From Lawsonella clevelandensis (GTDB taxonomy: Bacteria; Actinomycetota; Actinomycetes; Mycobacteriales; Mycobacteriaceae), in contig NZ_CP009312.1 in NCBI RefSeq assembly GCF_001293125.1, forward strand, positions 1,525,447 through 1,589,446: a stretch of DNA of 64,000 nt. Direction: 5' to 3'. The translations under genes and the position numbers were made by a program. The notes under the pieces are model-generated. The model worked only from the letters and a program-made list of their open reading frames with translations. It ran no database searches and had not been told where the DNA came from. Below are positions 1 through 9,165 of the stretch, piece by piece (within the stretch, counting starts at the first letter, position 1; each line of letters starts with the position of its first letter).

Positions 1-30
1 AGGGATGCGCGGATAAGTGACTATGATGGT

Positions 31-58
31 GCTGCCCGCAAGTTTTTTGCGGGGCAGC
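31..58. terminator. inverted repeat downstream of the first gene
   Basis: An 11-12 bp imperfect hairpin (GCTGCCCGCAA paired with TTGCGGGGCAGC) lies just past the stop of the minus-strand gene ending at 81. It is placed like a transcription terminator but lacks a clear T-run on the minus strand. Confidence 0.4.
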
Positions 59-80
59 CGTGTATGTGACGAACGTGAGG

Positions 81-1514
81 CTACTGCGGGGCGATACGCA
101 GCATCCGAGTCGCGGTTCCCTGCCACATCACCCCGTCTGGGGTGATCATGCCTGTTAGCTGCATTGGTTCATCGAAAGGCAGCCATCCTACAGGCGTCCG
201 GGAGGTCTCCCTACCGGTGCGAGCGTCCACCGAGACAACCCATACGCGCGTCGAGTCGAGGTCGGTCGTGAGCGACCAGATGCGGAAGTCTTTGAGCGTG
301 AGCATTGGCAACGTGCTGATGCGGTGCATGTTCTCCCACCGTCGCACGCAGCGGTCGTTCACTAGGTCAATGCGGGTCAGTCCACCCAGGAAAGTGGCTT
401 TTTCTGGGAATTGTGGGCCCTCTACAGCCAGCTTGGGGTAGGTAAAGCCGTAGGTGGAGGGAATCCACAAGCTATTGCCATGGGCCATGATGGAATTCTC
501 TGTGCCCTGGTTAGGAGCTCGGAAGGCCGGCATCGTGCAGATTGTGCGGCCTGTTTCCGCATCGAAGACCAGCAACCGCGGTGTGAAATCTGCGCTGTCG
601 ACAATCGCTACCCGGGAGTGGTTCGGGCCGAAAAATGTAGGTGTGGTGCCAGAGCCCCAGGAGAGTTGTCCTGCTTTACGCGCTCGTCCGCGGTCGTATG
701 CTCGTGCCCATTTGACTTTGGGGACGGGGCCGCTAATCTCCCACAGTTTGTGGGTGGTAAGGACTGACACACCGTTAGGACGCGGGGTGAGACCGTTGGC
801 GACGCGCTCTCCATTTCCCAACTGTAGGGTGCGGACTTTTCCAGCGGGAGTGATGCTTCCCACCAGCGCGTCGGAGGTGGAGAACCAGGTGTTTCCGGCT
901 TCATCGGGTATCACTCCCGCAATACTTACGGTTTCGGGGAGTCCGGGGATGGTGGTGGACTCATCGACGTAGAACTCCCATTGGCGGGTAGCGGAAGGCT
1001 GTTCGACTGCCCGGAAGGCTATTTTCAACAGCTTGTTGCCCTCCGTCATTACCACTCGGTCCTGTTTATCAAGGTAGCCGTAAACGCCACCCAAGAGTCC
1101 ATTCTTGCGCAGTTCCCAGGTGGCTAGTGGCCGGGCGGTATGTGGATCCATAAGGACCACAGTTGGGGCTATGGGGGTAATGCCATGCCGGAGACCCACA
1201 TATTTGGTACAGAGAGCGATCGTCATCTTCGTGGATGTCTGAAAGGCAGTGGAGCAAGCGCCAAAAGGAATAGAGAAGGTGACGGAGGGGTTGTTGCCAG
1301 GTCCAGCCCAGGGGAGAGCGTCACTGGAGTTCATGTCGCGATGTATGAGGCGGACACCTGTGGGAGAGGGAGTAGTCCTGGTAGATGACGGGGTGGTGGG
1401 CAGCTCGTTAGTTGGCGACGGTGTCGCATGGGCGGGGAATGACAGGCTGGCAATGAGGGCGAGTGAGCTCACTAAAGTGGTGACATGGCCCGCATGAAGA
1501 TGATGGTTGCTCAT
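81..1514 (-). CDS. secreted protein of unknown function, propeller-like
   Basis: The function is not recognised. A start at 1514 gives 477 residues opening with a Sec signal peptide (hydrophobic stretch about residues 12-25, then FPAHA, probable cleavage after AHA). A short Pro/Ser/Thr-rich linker follows, then about 400 residues of repeated short strand-turn blocks with Trp/Gly/Asp turns such as ETGRTICTM and DARTGRETS. This looks like a beta-propeller (PQQ/NHL-like), an inference from the repeat rhythm only. A longer reading frame to 1595 exists, but its first 27 residues are not signal-like. No convincing Shine-Dalgarno precedes the chosen ATG and the message may be leaderless. The gene stands alone, with tmRNA on the other strand upstream. 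Confidence 0.6.
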   Translation of the reverse strand: MSNHHLHAGHVTTLVSSLALIASLSFPAHATPSPTNELPTTPSSTRTTPSPTGVRLIHRDMNSSDALPWAGPGNNPSVTFSIPFGACSTAFQTSTKMTIALCTKYVGLRHGITPIAPTVVLMDPHTARPLATWELRKNGLLGGVYGYLDKQDRVVMTEGNKLLKIAFRAVEQPSATRQWEFYVDESTTIPGLPETVSIAGVIPDEAGNTWFSTSDALVGSITPAGKVRTLQLGNGERVANGLTPRPNGVSVLTTHKLWEISGPVPKVKWARAYDRGRARKAGQLSWGSGTTPTFFGPNHSRVAIVDSADFTPRLLVFDAETGRTICTMPAFRAPNQGTENSIMAHGNSLWIPSTYGFTYPKLAVEGPQFPEKATFLGGLTRIDLVNDRCVRRWENMHRISTLPMLTLKDFRIWSLTTDLDSTRVWVVSVDARTGRETSRTPVGWLPFDEPMQLTGMITPDGVMWQGTATRMLRIAPQ

Positions 1515-1730
1515 AGGTACAGTGTAAAGTGGTAAAATAAGCCCTAAGCTACATTTGGTTAGTTGTTTTCTTGACACTTTTTGCCATGTATGCACGGGTG
1601 TAGTTCGGTGTGTCTAGACGGTCTTCCCCTACTACAGACTCGATCCCTATAGCAGACTGTTGAGAGAAGTCACGTTTTGGCGTATCCTGAAGTGTCACCT
1701 GGGTTCAGGTGATAGCCTTTTGGTTTTCAA

Positions 1731-2100
1731 GGGGCTGAACGGTTTCGACTGCGTATGTTGCGTCGGGAGAAGCGTGCCGGTGCAGGCTAGAGACCACCGT
1801 GAGCGTCGTAGCAAACTATTAAGCGCCGATAATACTCAGCGCGACTACGCTCTCGCTGCCTAATAGCGACGGCTAGTCTGTGGGCCCGGAAGTGTCTCCG
1901 ATCCGGTGTTGTCCCACATCATCAAGGGGGCTTACTGTGAGCTGCGGCTACGGCAGCTCACAGGACATCTAACAGTAGCTGGGTTCGCCTTCTGGACTTG
2001 TGAGCGTGTTCCAGAGAACCAAGTAATGGCGTAGTTCACTGCGCACGGAGAAGTCCTGACAAAGCTGCGGAGGACCCGGGTTCAATTCCCGGCAGCTCCA
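1731..2100 (+). ncRNA. ssrA: transfer-messenger RNA (tmRNA)
   Basis: One-piece tmRNA for trans-translation rescue of stalled ribosomes. The 5' end GGGGCTGAACGGTTTCGAC is the classic tmRNA start. The 3' end carries a T-arm (GGGTTCAATTCCC) and CAGCTCC, which pairs with GGGGCTG to form the alanine-type acceptor stem. The tag frame at 1825-1863 reads ADNTQRDYALAA followed by tandem TAA TAG stops, close to the mycobacterial and corynebacterial tags that end QRDYALAA. The full CCA tail is not encoded (the genome reads ACAA). A strong hairpin terminator follows at once. Confidence 0.95.
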
Positions 2101-2168
2101 CAATACGGAAAATCCCTGGTCATAAATGACCAGGGATTTTCTTTATTTCCACTGGTAGTTGCATGTTT
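2094..2168 (+). repeat. duplicated 3'-flank, copy 1 (tmRNA side)
   Basis: From AGCTCCACAA in the acceptor stem through ACGGAAAATCCC, the hairpin, TCTTTATTT and GTAGTTGCA, this segment aligns to the flank of tRNA-Ala at 8998-9071. Similarity appears to fade out by about 2225. It may be the residue of integrative elements using similar att sites, or a segmental duplication. Confidence 0.6.
2109..2146 (+). terminator. tmRNA terminator
   Basis: A 13 bp perfect stem, AAAATCCCTGGTC with GACCAGGGATTTT around a 6-nt loop, is followed by CTTTATTT. The same hairpin, with compensating base changes, follows tRNA-Ala near 9015. Confidence 0.85.
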
Positions 2169-2371
2169 TTATTATAATCCATTGTGGACAGTGGGGGACA
2201 GGTTTAGACTAAAAAGTGGCACAAAAGTGGCACGGCAAAGGGGTAGAACACTATGCCAGCCGGGGAATTTGGAGGGATAACTAAAACCTCCACGGGAAGT
2301 TACCGGGCACGGTGCGCCGTTTGGGGAACCTTATTAGCGTATACCTAGGCCGTGCGGTGAGAGCAGGGAAG

Positions 2372-3340
2372 TTATGAGCGGTAGATGGTGAGACCCCACC
2401 GCTTCATGGCTGGGCTAATATCTTGGGCGCTCACATGGGTGGCATCGGCAGGTTGGCGGTACGAGATAATACCGACGGCATAGAGCTCGTTGTCGATGAC
2501 GGCGTAGACCGGGCCGCCAGAGTCGCCACTATCGACGTAGCCACGGAATTGGAAGATACCGGTTTGGTTGTAGCCAAGGTAGGCACCACAAGACTGGCCG
2601 GTGCGGTAGCCGAGGTGGCAGACGCGGGGGTGTTGCTTGTCGAGCCAGACGACGTCACCCCAGCCTTTGAGAATCTGTTGGAAAGGCGGTTTCGCGTCAA
2701 CGTATTTAAGGCTGTAGAGCTCAATGAGGCCGTAGTCTGTGCCACCGGTTTTGAGGAAAGCTGATTCCACCATTTCTCCGATAATGGCGCGGTTGCCGGA
2801 CTGGTCAGAGACTGCGAATTGGTCGCGGACGCTTCCACAGTGGCCAGCGGTGAGGATAAAGCGGCGTTGTTCGCGTCCGACAATCCATCCTACGGAGCAC
2901 TGTTTGTTCTGGGTGATGTTGAGTATCAGCCCACCGGGGACGACTTTGCCGGGGTAGCTGAGCCACCCCCATTCTTTGCTGCTGTGATAGATATGAGAGT
3001 CTGATTGGCCGTCTGGGGGAGCGGGCCGCACTTGGGTTGTCGTGAGAGTCGTGGTGGTGGGTGCGGCGCTGGTGCGAGTACGTTGGATGCTCCGCGGTGT
3101 GTAGGCCTGGCCATCAGCGTCACTGTTCCGGTGGGAACGGCGATAGGAGCTCCGTTCAGTGCTGCTTCGGTAGTCGTAGTGGTCGTTCGCGCGGGAGGTG
3201 GTTTTAGTGGTGGTGGTATCGGTTCTTGATTCGGTGGCATCGCTGGAAGCGTAGATGCTGTGATCTCCACATGCGCTGAGGGGAAGAAGGCTGATGGTTG
3301 CTGCGGTGACGCCGGTGATGAGGCGTCGGGGAGGGGCCAC
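2372..3340 (-). CDS. trypsin-like serine protease, probable lipoprotein
   Basis: S1 (chymotrypsin/trypsin fold) protease, probably anchored outside the membrane. With a GTG start at 3340 (SD GGAAGGA 6 nt upstream; a GTG at 3355 is also possible) the protein has 322 residues. It shows a signal peptide with lipobox LSAC (Cys24), a Thr/Ser/Arg-rich linker to about residue 110, then the catalytic domain. The triad is visible: His167 in TAGHC, Asp202 in TDYGL, Ser274 in GDSGGP. Paired cysteines (CSVG and GHC; CHLG and SCGA) suggest two disulfides. Neighbours are unrelated. The substrate cannot be inferred. Confidence 0.85.
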   Translation of the reverse strand: MAPPRRLITGVTAATISLLPLSACGDHSIYASSDATESRTDTTTTKTTSRANDHYDYRSSTERSSYRRSHRNSDADGQAYTPRSIQRTRTSAAPTTTTLTTTQVRPAPPDGQSDSHIYHSSKEWGWLSYPGKVVPGGLILNITQNKQCSVGWIVGREQRRFILTAGHCGSVRDQFAVSDQSGNRAIIGEMVESAFLKTGGTDYGLIELYSLKYVDAKPPFQQILKGWGDVVWLDKQHPRVCHLGYRTGQSCGAYLGYNQTGIFQFRGYVDSGDSGGPVYAVIDNELYAVGIISYRQPADATHVSAQDISPAMKRWGLTIYRS

Positions 3341-3834
3341 GGGAGGTCCTTCCACTAGTGGGCTACATCTGTGACGAAGTTCACTTATCGTAACGATCGT
3401 AGCAGTGGAATTCTTCCCAGTGGTTAGGATGAGGGTTCATGAGAGGCGAGACCAGCGTGCCGCTCCATGGTGTGAGGCGGCACGTGGTGAGGAAAGACCG
3501 TCATAGCAGAAGGTGTTGAGAGCCTTGTTTGCCTTCTAGCGAAGGATTTTGACGTCTGCAGTTCCAGCCGATCTCATTGTGGAGGTCTGCGGTGTACTCG
3601 ATCTTGGTGGAGACCGCTTCTTTATAGGGGTGTAGTCACGAATCCTTTTCTGTTGCGGTAATCCTAATGAAATGCGCAGATATTGAGACGAAGCGTCGAC
3701 AATGATCTTTCACAGTTCGTTGTCTATCCCGGCCCACTTCCATGAGAAACGCTATGGGGGATCGTGCGAGGAATAACGTGGGGGAGAGAAGGGAAGGGGA
3801 TGAAAATTGTTGGGTTCCTAGCTAGCAGCCATAC
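3341..3834. other. intergenic region without a recognisable gene
   Basis: About 490 bases between the protease and a convergent-side membrane gene. Short frames here have no Shine-Dalgarno site and no family-like sequence. The AT-richer part next to 3360-3410 probably holds the protease promoter. I see nothing else. Confidence 0.5.
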
Positions 3835-4446
3835 CTAGTATCCAGTAGCAAGCCAGAGTGCTGCGACGGCAAGGAACCAGTATGGAACAGCGATAAGATA
3901 GATGCGTTCTGCGAGTCCGACAACGCAGCGGAGAGCGGGTATTACGGCCACGAGCAGCATTGACCAGAACCCCAGGTGGGTGAGCACAACCGCGGAGGTG
4001 ATCCAACCGGACTGTGCCCAGCTCGCGGAAAGTGGAACGAAGATGACGAAGATGTAGAAGAGAATGAATCCAAGAAGGGCGAAAATGCTGTGGAGTTTTC
4101 CGGTGCGGGTACGTGCCTCCTGAGTCAGGTCATCCATCGGGAAGAGAAACAGCATGAACTGACTCCAGATAGCGAAGGCAAGAAGAACAAGCCAGGGCCA
4201 GCTCGCTATGTGCGAAATTCCCAAGCTCACGGCAATAAGAACGTAGGCTAGGAGTGTCACCATTCCCATTGCTGTGAACATCGGCCGGCCCTCTCCCGTT
4301 CCGTATTCCGACAAGGTAGTACGAAAGGGAGTGAAAGGCGGAGTGTGTTCGCGGTGGTAGAAGTGGACGCCCGTGAACAATACACAACGGACACCCAACA
4401 GTACTAGTGCACAAATGAGAAGTATGTATTCAACTGTATTAGGCAT
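3835..4446 (-). CDS. DUF998-like integral membrane protein
   Basis: A 203-residue protein starting at MPNTVEY; the longer upstream frame is only the antisense of the carbonic anhydrase gene. About six hydrophobic segments are visible (about residues 5-25, 55-80, 85-105, 120-145, 150-170, 180-198) with a short loop DDLTQEARTRTGKLHS between two of them. This layout and the charged loop resemble the DUF998 family of unknown function. It is divergent from the carbonic anhydrase gene, with about 55 bases of shared promoter space. Confidence 0.65.
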   Translation of the reverse strand: MPNTVEYILLICALVLLGVRCVLFTGVHFYHREHTPPFTPFRTTLSEYGTGEGRPMFTAMGMVTLLAYVLIAVSLGISHIASWPWLVLLAFAIWSQFMLFLFPMDDLTQEARTRTGKLHSIFALLGFILFYIFVIFVPLSASWAQSGWITSAVVLTHLGFWSMLLVAVIPALRCVVGLAERIYLIAVPYWFLAVAALWLATGY

Positions 4447-4501
4447 GTTGGCAGTATAAAGGAAGCCTTTTCTTCTCCGCGAAGGGTGTGCTACAACCGC
4501 T

Positions 4502-5278
4502 ATGACCAGTGAAAATAACGTGTGGTCCCAGCTCATTGATGGCAACCGTCGGTTTGCTGAAGGTAAGTCTCGCTTTAGTGGATATTCTGTTGACATGAGG
4601 GAGAGTCTGGTAGCTGAGCAGCATCCACATACAGTTATTGTTTCCTGCTCCGATTCTCGAGTGCCACCGGAGATTGTCTTTGATGCCCAGTTAGGTGAGC
4701 TGTTTAGCGTTCGCACGGCGGGGCTGACACTCGACGACATGGTGTTGGCCTCCATTGAGTTCGGGGTGGTGAACCTGGGAATACGTCACGTGGTGGTGAT
4801 GAGCCACACTAACTGTGGTGCAGTAGCAGCCGCTATGGATGCCTTGGATAGCGGGGAGATAGTAGCTGAGAAGGACATTTCGTCCGCTCTTGAGGGTTTA
4901 GATGCGGATGCCACTATAGGGGCAGGAGGCATGATTGTGACGGGTTCTTCCGTCATCACCGCAGAGACCTTCGGAGATGGCGAGGCTTCTCCCCCTGGGC
5001 TGTTGGCGAAGACTGAGTTCACGCGAGTGGTAGCGGAAACTACGGAGTCGGAATCGTACTTGCCGGAGATTGTGGCACGTGTGGCCCCTATTGTTGCAGA
5101 AGCAAGGCGAGACGGACTGAAGGATCCCAGTGATTACTCACGCCGTAATGCTCAATTTGTGGTGCACAAGCTGCGAGAGATGCCCGCGCTGACCGGACTT
5201 TGGCAGGCAGGGGTGCTGGCCATTCGTGCAGCGCTTTACCATCTGGACTCGGGGCTTGTAGAAGAACTTGAAGTGTAG
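4502..5278 (+). CDS. beta-class carbonic anhydrase
   Basis: Catalyses CO2 + H2O to bicarbonate + H+ in the cytoplasm. The zinc site is clear: Cys49 and Asp51 in CSDSRVPPE, then His102 and Cys105 in SHTNCGAV; the Asp-Arg dyad (DSR) is present. At 258 residues it is longer than the usual 190-220. The extra length is a Gly/Ala/Ser-rich insertion of about 40-50 residues after the second zinc motif (around residues 130-175). The C-terminal helix region (FVVHKLREMPALTGL) is normal. Single gene, ATG with AAGGGTG upstream. Confidence 0.9.
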   Translation: MTSENNVWSQLIDGNRRFAEGKSRFSGYSVDMRESLVAEQHPHTVIVSCSDSRVPPEIVFDAQLGELFSVRTAGLTLDDMVLASIEFGVVNLGIRHVVVMSHTNCGAVAAAMDALDSGEIVAEKDISSALEGLDADATIGAGGMIVTGSSVITAETFGDGEASPPGLLAKTEFTRVVAETTESESYLPEIVARVAPIVAEARRDGLKDPSDYSRRNAQFVVHKLREMPALTGLWQAGVLAIRAALYHLDSGLVEELEV

Positions 5279-5427
5279 ATTCTTTCTGGGGAAATACTTG
5301 CGCACCTGTAACCCAGTGTGTCTATAGCCGTGTACCTTTGACGTCGAGTGCTACACGTGGGACAGTGCGCGAATACCTTCTCAACAGCGTGTAGTGCGGG
5401 GGAAACTATTGCCCTGGGGGAGCTCCC

Positions 5428-5610
5428 GTGACAACACCGTCTGGCTGGCAGAACACTGAGCACCACACTGATCCGGGGCAAGAAGTGCCTCCACAAGGCA
5501 ATCCTCAGGAATACGGGGGCCCTCCGTTCGGGCAACCCGGTTATGCGTACCCCGGTTATGGCAATTCCACCCCCACTAGGGAGGAAATAACCCATGCAGA
5601 ATCTGTGTGA
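5428..5610 (+). CDS. small Pro/Gly/Tyr-rich protein, possibly a truncated N-terminus
   Basis: A 60-residue frame starting at GTG (with GGGGGAG upstream) encodes a Gln/Pro/Gly/Tyr-rich tail including PGYAYPGYG. Such tails usually precede membrane domains in actinobacterial proteins, but here no membrane segment follows. It may be the leftover front of a deleted membrane protein or a genuine small protein. It ends 48 bases before pgm. Confidence 0.35.
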   Translation: MTTPSGWQNTEHHTDPGQEVPPQGNPQEYGGPPFGQPGYAYPGYGNSTPTREEITHAESV

Positions 5611-5658
5611 AAAGGGCACCATGGAAGAAGACACCGACTATCGCTTACGGAGTGAGAA

Positions 5659-7353
5659 ATGCATCCTCGTGCTGGTCTTCCCGCTGACCCCGCTGACCTC
5701 ATTGATGTGCAGCATGTCCTCGACTGCTACTACGACATCACCCCAGATCCCGATGATCCTCACCAGCAGGTAGCCTTCGGCACCTCGGGTCATCGTGGCA
5801 CCTCCGTTAACGGTTCTTTCAACGAAAACCACATCCTGGCGACCACTCAAGCTATTGTCGACTACCGCCGTAAGATGGGCTACACCGGCCCCCTCTACAT
5901 TGGCAAAGACACCCATGCGCTGTCCGGCCCCGCCCAGGACAGTGCCCTCGAAGTACTACTTGCTAATGGTGTAACGGTGATGGTCGATGCACGCGATCGT
6001 TTCACCCCTACCCCGGCAGTCTCTCGCGCCATTCTGCGGCACAACGCCGAGCTGCCCGGCGGTGTGACCGGCACCGCTGGCGACCGCGCCGATGGCATCG
6101 TCGTCACCCCCTCCCATAACCCTCCCACCGACGGCGGTTTTAAATACAACCCACCCTCCGGCGGTCCCGCTGATACCAACACCACCTCCTGGATTGCCGA
6201 CCGCGCCAACGAGTACCTGCGCGCCTCCTTGCAGGGCGTGGCTCGCTGCGCTCTCGACCAGCTGGGACAACCAGGCCAGCCGGATGCCAGCCGCAAAGTG
6301 CCCTTCGACTACCTCGACATGTACGTCCATGACCTCGGCCTAGTACTAGATCTCGAGACCATCCGCGGAGCTGGCGTCCGTATTGGGGCTGACCCCCTAG
6401 GCGGCGCATCGGTGGATTACTGGGGAGCCATTGGGGAACAGTACGATCTCTCCTTGACCGTGGTGAACCCCAGTGTGGATCCTGCGTGGTCATTTATGAC
6501 GGTAGATCATGACGGCAAGATTCGTATGGACTGCTCGTCACCCTACGCCATGGCCTCTCTCACCTCCCGCATGGAGCAGAAGGATCCCCTCGGGCGAGCC
6601 CCCTTCGATATCGCCACCGGCAATGATGCCGATGCCGACCGACACGGCATCGTCACCTTCGATGCCGGGCTGATGAACCCCAACCACTACCTGGCGACCG
6701 CCATTCAATACCTCTTCGCGCATCGCCCCGGGTGGGGCTCGTGCGGAGTAGGAAAGACCCTGGTGTCTTCCTCCATGATCGACCGAGTCGTGGATAGTCT
6801 GGGACGAACTCTGGTGGAGGTGCCGGTGGGCTTCAAGTGGTTTGTGCCCGGCCTCTTCGACGGTTCACTGGGCTTCGGTGGTGAAGAATCTGCGGGTGCG
6901 TCCTTCCTCTGCAAGGATGCCTCCGTGTGGTCTACCGACAAGGACGGCATCATCCTTGCTCTTCTCGCCTCTGAGATTCTTGCCGTGACCGGTAAAACCC
7001 CCAGTCAGCATTACGCCAAACTCACAGAGGAGTTTGGGGCACCCTGCTACGCCCGTATGGATGCGCCCGCTAGCCGGGAAGAGAAGGCCACCCTAGCAAA
7101 ACTCTCTCCGGAGCAGGTGACGGCCACCGAACTTGCTGGCGAGCCGATTGTTGCGAAGCTTACCGAAGCCCCCGGAAATGGTGCTGCTATCGGTGGTTTG
7201 AAGGTTGCCACCGAGCATGCCTGGTTTGCCGCACGTCCGTCCGGCACCGAGGATATCTATAAGGTCTACGCGGAATCCTTCCTCAGTGAAGAACATCTGG
7301 CCCAGGTGCAGGAAGAAGCGCAGCAGGTCGTGTCTGCGGCGCTCGGCAGCTAG
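5659..7353 (+). CDS. pgm: phosphoglucomutase, alpha-D-glucose specific
   Basis: Interconverts glucose-1-phosphate and glucose-6-phosphate, feeding glycogen, trehalose and cell-wall sugar synthesis. The 564 residues carry all phosphohexomutase signatures. These are the phosphoserine loop TPSHNPP (Ser152), the Mg2+ loop DADADRHG (Asp323/325/327), the sugar loop GGEESAGAS near residue 413, and the phosphate-binding RPSGTED near the C-terminus. Length and the early AFGTSGHRG motif match the bacterial Pgm (PgmA/PGM1-like) branch rather than ManB/GlmM. The gene is likely monocistronic; the next start is 38 bases on. Confidence 0.95.
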   Translation: MHPRAGLPADPADLIDVQHVLDCYYDITPDPDDPHQQVAFGTSGHRGTSVNGSFNENHILATTQAIVDYRRKMGYTGPLYIGKDTHALSGPAQDSALEVLLANGVTVMVDARDRFTPTPAVSRAILRHNAELPGGVTGTAGDRADGIVVTPSHNPPTDGGFKYNPPSGGPADTNTTSWIADRANEYLRASLQGVARCALDQLGQPGQPDASRKVPFDYLDMYVHDLGLVLDLETIRGAGVRIGADPLGGASVDYWGAIGEQYDLSLTVVNPSVDPAWSFMTVDHDGKIRMDCSSPYAMASLTSRMEQKDPLGRAPFDIATGNDADADRHGIVTFDAGLMNPNHYLATAIQYLFAHRPGWGSCGVGKTLVSSSMIDRVVDSLGRTLVEVPVGFKWFVPGLFDGSLGFGGEESAGASFLCKDASVWSTDKDGIILALLASEILAVTGKTPSQHYAKLTEEFGAPCYARMDAPASREEKATLAKLSPEQVTATELAGEPIVAKLTEAPGNGAAIGGLKVATEHAWFAARPSGTEDIYKVYAESFLSEEHLAQVQEEAQQVVSAALGS

Positions 7354-7391
7354 AAGCGACGAATTGACGGTTCCTCGCTAGGATAGAAGCC

Positions 7392-7937
7392 GTGACCACT
7401 GTAGAAAACGCTACGAGCGCCCCAGAGACACAGTCTGGGGAGGACCGCGATTTGGCGGTGCGCCCCTGGGTCAACTGGGTATCACTCCTAGCTCGCCTAG
7501 CGCTGGCAGCCATTTGGATTGTGTCAGGCTCGCTTAAAGCCAGCGACATGATGGAGACCCGGGTAGCGGTCCGGGCCTACCAAGTGTTGCCGGACTGGGC
7601 AGTGCCAAGTGTCGCTTTCATGCTGCCAGCATTGGAGATCCTGCTCGGTATCTTCCTTCTTCTGGGTATCAAAAACCAGTGGATGGCGATAGTCTCTGCT
7701 GTTGTCTTTGCCGTGTTTATTGTGATGATCGTGCAGGCCTGGGCGCGAGGACTACAGATTGACTGTGGTTGCTTTGGCGGCGGCGGATACGACGCCTCTG
7801 CTAACCACCTCACGTACCTCTCAGAAATCGCCCGCGATCTCGCCTTTATGGTGTTCGCCGTGTGGCTGGCCTGCTTCCCCCACACCCCCCTGGCAGTGGA
7901 ACCGGGAAGCCGTGCCCCCCTCCGTCGTCATCCCTAA
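7392..7937 (+). CDS. MauE/DoxX-like membrane protein
   Basis: A 181-residue protein with four hydrophobic segments (about residues 30-48, 72-92, 97-116, 145-163). A Cys pair sits in the motif DCGCFGGG (Cys125, Cys127) after the third segment, typical of MauE-domain proteins that pass electrons or oxidising equivalents to extracytoplasmic thioredoxin-like partners. It starts at GTG and lies 46 bases before a DsbA-like gene. The two are probably a thiol-oxidation pair, as in mycobacterial MauE-DsbA neighbourhoods; the partnership is inferred from context. Confidence 0.8.
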   Translation: MTTVENATSAPETQSGEDRDLAVRPWVNWVSLLARLALAAIWIVSGSLKASDMMETRVAVRAYQVLPDWAVPSVAFMLPALEILLGIFLLLGIKNQWMAIVSAVVFAVFIVMIVQAWARGLQIDCGCFGGGGYDASANHLTYLSEIARDLAFMVFAVWLACFPHTPLAVEPGSRAPLRRHP

Positions 7938-7983
7938 CTCGACTGTGTGCGTGCCCACAGTTGTCCTATGAAAGGTTCCCCCC

Positions 7984-8763
7984 GTGGAAAAGAAAAAAGA
8001 TAAGCGTCGCCGCACCTCTACTCCGTCTAAGTACGTGCCTTCCAATAAGAAGAGCTACGGCTGGCTGTGGGGCTTGCTGGTTGTCATCGTCGTAGCGGCC
8101 ATTGTCGCTGTGGGTATCTACATGGGTGTGAAGAGCAACCAAGACAGTCAAAATGGCTCCGATGTTGCTATTAAAGACTCTTCTGTGAAGGTCACCGAGA
8201 ACTACATCGAGTTCCGCTCCAACAACGCAAAAAAGGATGCGAAGATTCTTGAAATGTTCGAGGATCCTCGTTGCCCCGGCTGTTCTGAGCTGGAAAAGAT
8301 GCATGGCGCCGAACTCGCCGACGCCATCCACTCCAACCAGGTAGTGCTCCGACTCCACCTGATGGACTTCCTCAACTCGCAGGGCACCACACAGTACTCC
8401 ACCCGTGCTAACGCAGCTCTCCTTACAGTAGCCCTCACTGGAGATGCCGAAAGTGCATTCCGTTTCCACTCCATCCTCTGGCACACTGCCCCTCCGGAGG
8501 GTGCTGGTGTACCAGAACCGACCAACGCCGAATTGGCCGAGAAAGCCGAGATGGCAGGTGCCAAAGGCGAGGTCATCTCCAAGATTAAGTCTGGAGACGT
8601 CGACACCATGCGTGCCGCCACTATGGGTCGCGCTAATCTGAAGGCTCTCAACGACCGTATGGACGGCCAGGGTGGTACCCCGGCCGCTTTCCTCAACGGT
8701 AAGCACATCGACACCAGCCGCCCCGACTGGGTCACCTCGCTCTACTCCGCGGAGAAGAAGTAA
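7984..8763 (+). CDS. membrane-anchored DsbA-like thiol oxidoreductase
   Basis: A 259-residue protein with a basic cytoplasmic start (KKKDKRRR), one membrane anchor at about residues 27-47 and an extracytoplasmic thioredoxin-fold domain. The active site CPGC is at Cys97/Cys100 (DPRCPGCSE) and the cis-proline loop is GGTPAAFLNG near residue 230. It most likely forms disulfides in exported proteins and is probably reoxidised by the preceding MauE-like protein or a VKOR elsewhere. GTG start with AAAGG upstream. A strong hairpin terminator follows. Confidence 0.88.
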   Translation: MEKKKDKRRRTSTPSKYVPSNKKSYGWLWGLLVVIVVAAIVAVGIYMGVKSNQDSQNGSDVAIKDSSVKVTENYIEFRSNNAKKDAKILEMFEDPRCPGCSELEKMHGAELADAIHSNQVVLRLHLMDFLNSQGTTQYSTRANAALLTVALTGDAESAFRFHSILWHTAPPEGAGVPEPTNAELAEKAEMAGAKGEVISKIKSGDVDTMRAATMGRANLKALNDRMDGQGGTPAAFLNGKHIDTSRPDWVTSLYSAEKK

Positions 8764-8771
8764 CGCGAGTG

Positions 8772-8803
8772 AAGCGCCCTGGGAGTATTCCCGGGGCGCT
8801 TTC
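8772..8803 (+). terminator. terminator after the dsbA-like gene
   Basis: Stem AAGCGCCC..GGGA with TCCC..GGGGCGCTT around GTAT, followed by TCGTATTT. Confidence 0.75.
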
Positions 8804-8931
8804 GTATTTACGAACGTGTTGCATGTCGTCTTTCTCGCCGTCGCCTCCACGTTAACCGCGCCCCTGTGACCTGCCGATTTGGTGAGCTCTCGCGAAGTGG
8901 TGTAACTTAACTACAGCAGCCGAAAGGCACT

Positions 8932-9004
8932 GGGGCTATGGCGCAGCTGGTAGCGCACCACACTGGCAGTGTGGGGGTCACGGGTTCGAGTCCCGTTAGC
9001 TCCA
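8932..9004 (+). tRNA. tRNA-Ala (anticodon GGC)
   Basis: 73 bases with a full cloverleaf: acceptor GGGGCTA paired with TAGCTCC, anticodon stem CCACA/TGTGG around loop CTGGCAG, T-arm GGGTTCGAGTCCC. CCA is not encoded. The downstream flank is duplicated from, or with, that of tmRNA. Confidence 0.95.
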
Positions 9005-9071
9005 CAAAACGGAAAATCCCAGGTCGCTACTGACCTGGGATTATCTTTATTTGTGCAGGTAGTTGCACATT
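8998..9071 (+). repeat. duplicated 3'-flank, copy 2 (tRNA-Ala side)
   Basis: Aligns to 2094-2168. The hairpin arms are AATCCCAGGTC and GACCTGGGATT, against CCCTGGTC/GACCAGGG after tmRNA, so a base pair is swapped on both arms. The motif GTAGTTGCA after TCTTTATTT is shared. Confidence 0.6.
9015..9050 (+). terminator. tRNA-Ala terminator
   Basis: 11 bp perfect stem with a 6-nt loop, followed by ATCTTTATTT. Confidence 0.8.
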
Positions 9072-9165
9072 TTAGGCTCATTCATAGTGGGCAGATGGTG
9101 AAATCTTTAGGCTTACTTTTGGCACGGGATTGGAGTAGCTATGGCGATAAAACGACTCGGTCACG

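Noticed and set aside
1571-1600. TTGACA as a tmRNA promoter.
   Set aside because: No acceptable -10 at 16-18 bases and 130 bases too far upstream of the tmRNA 5' end.
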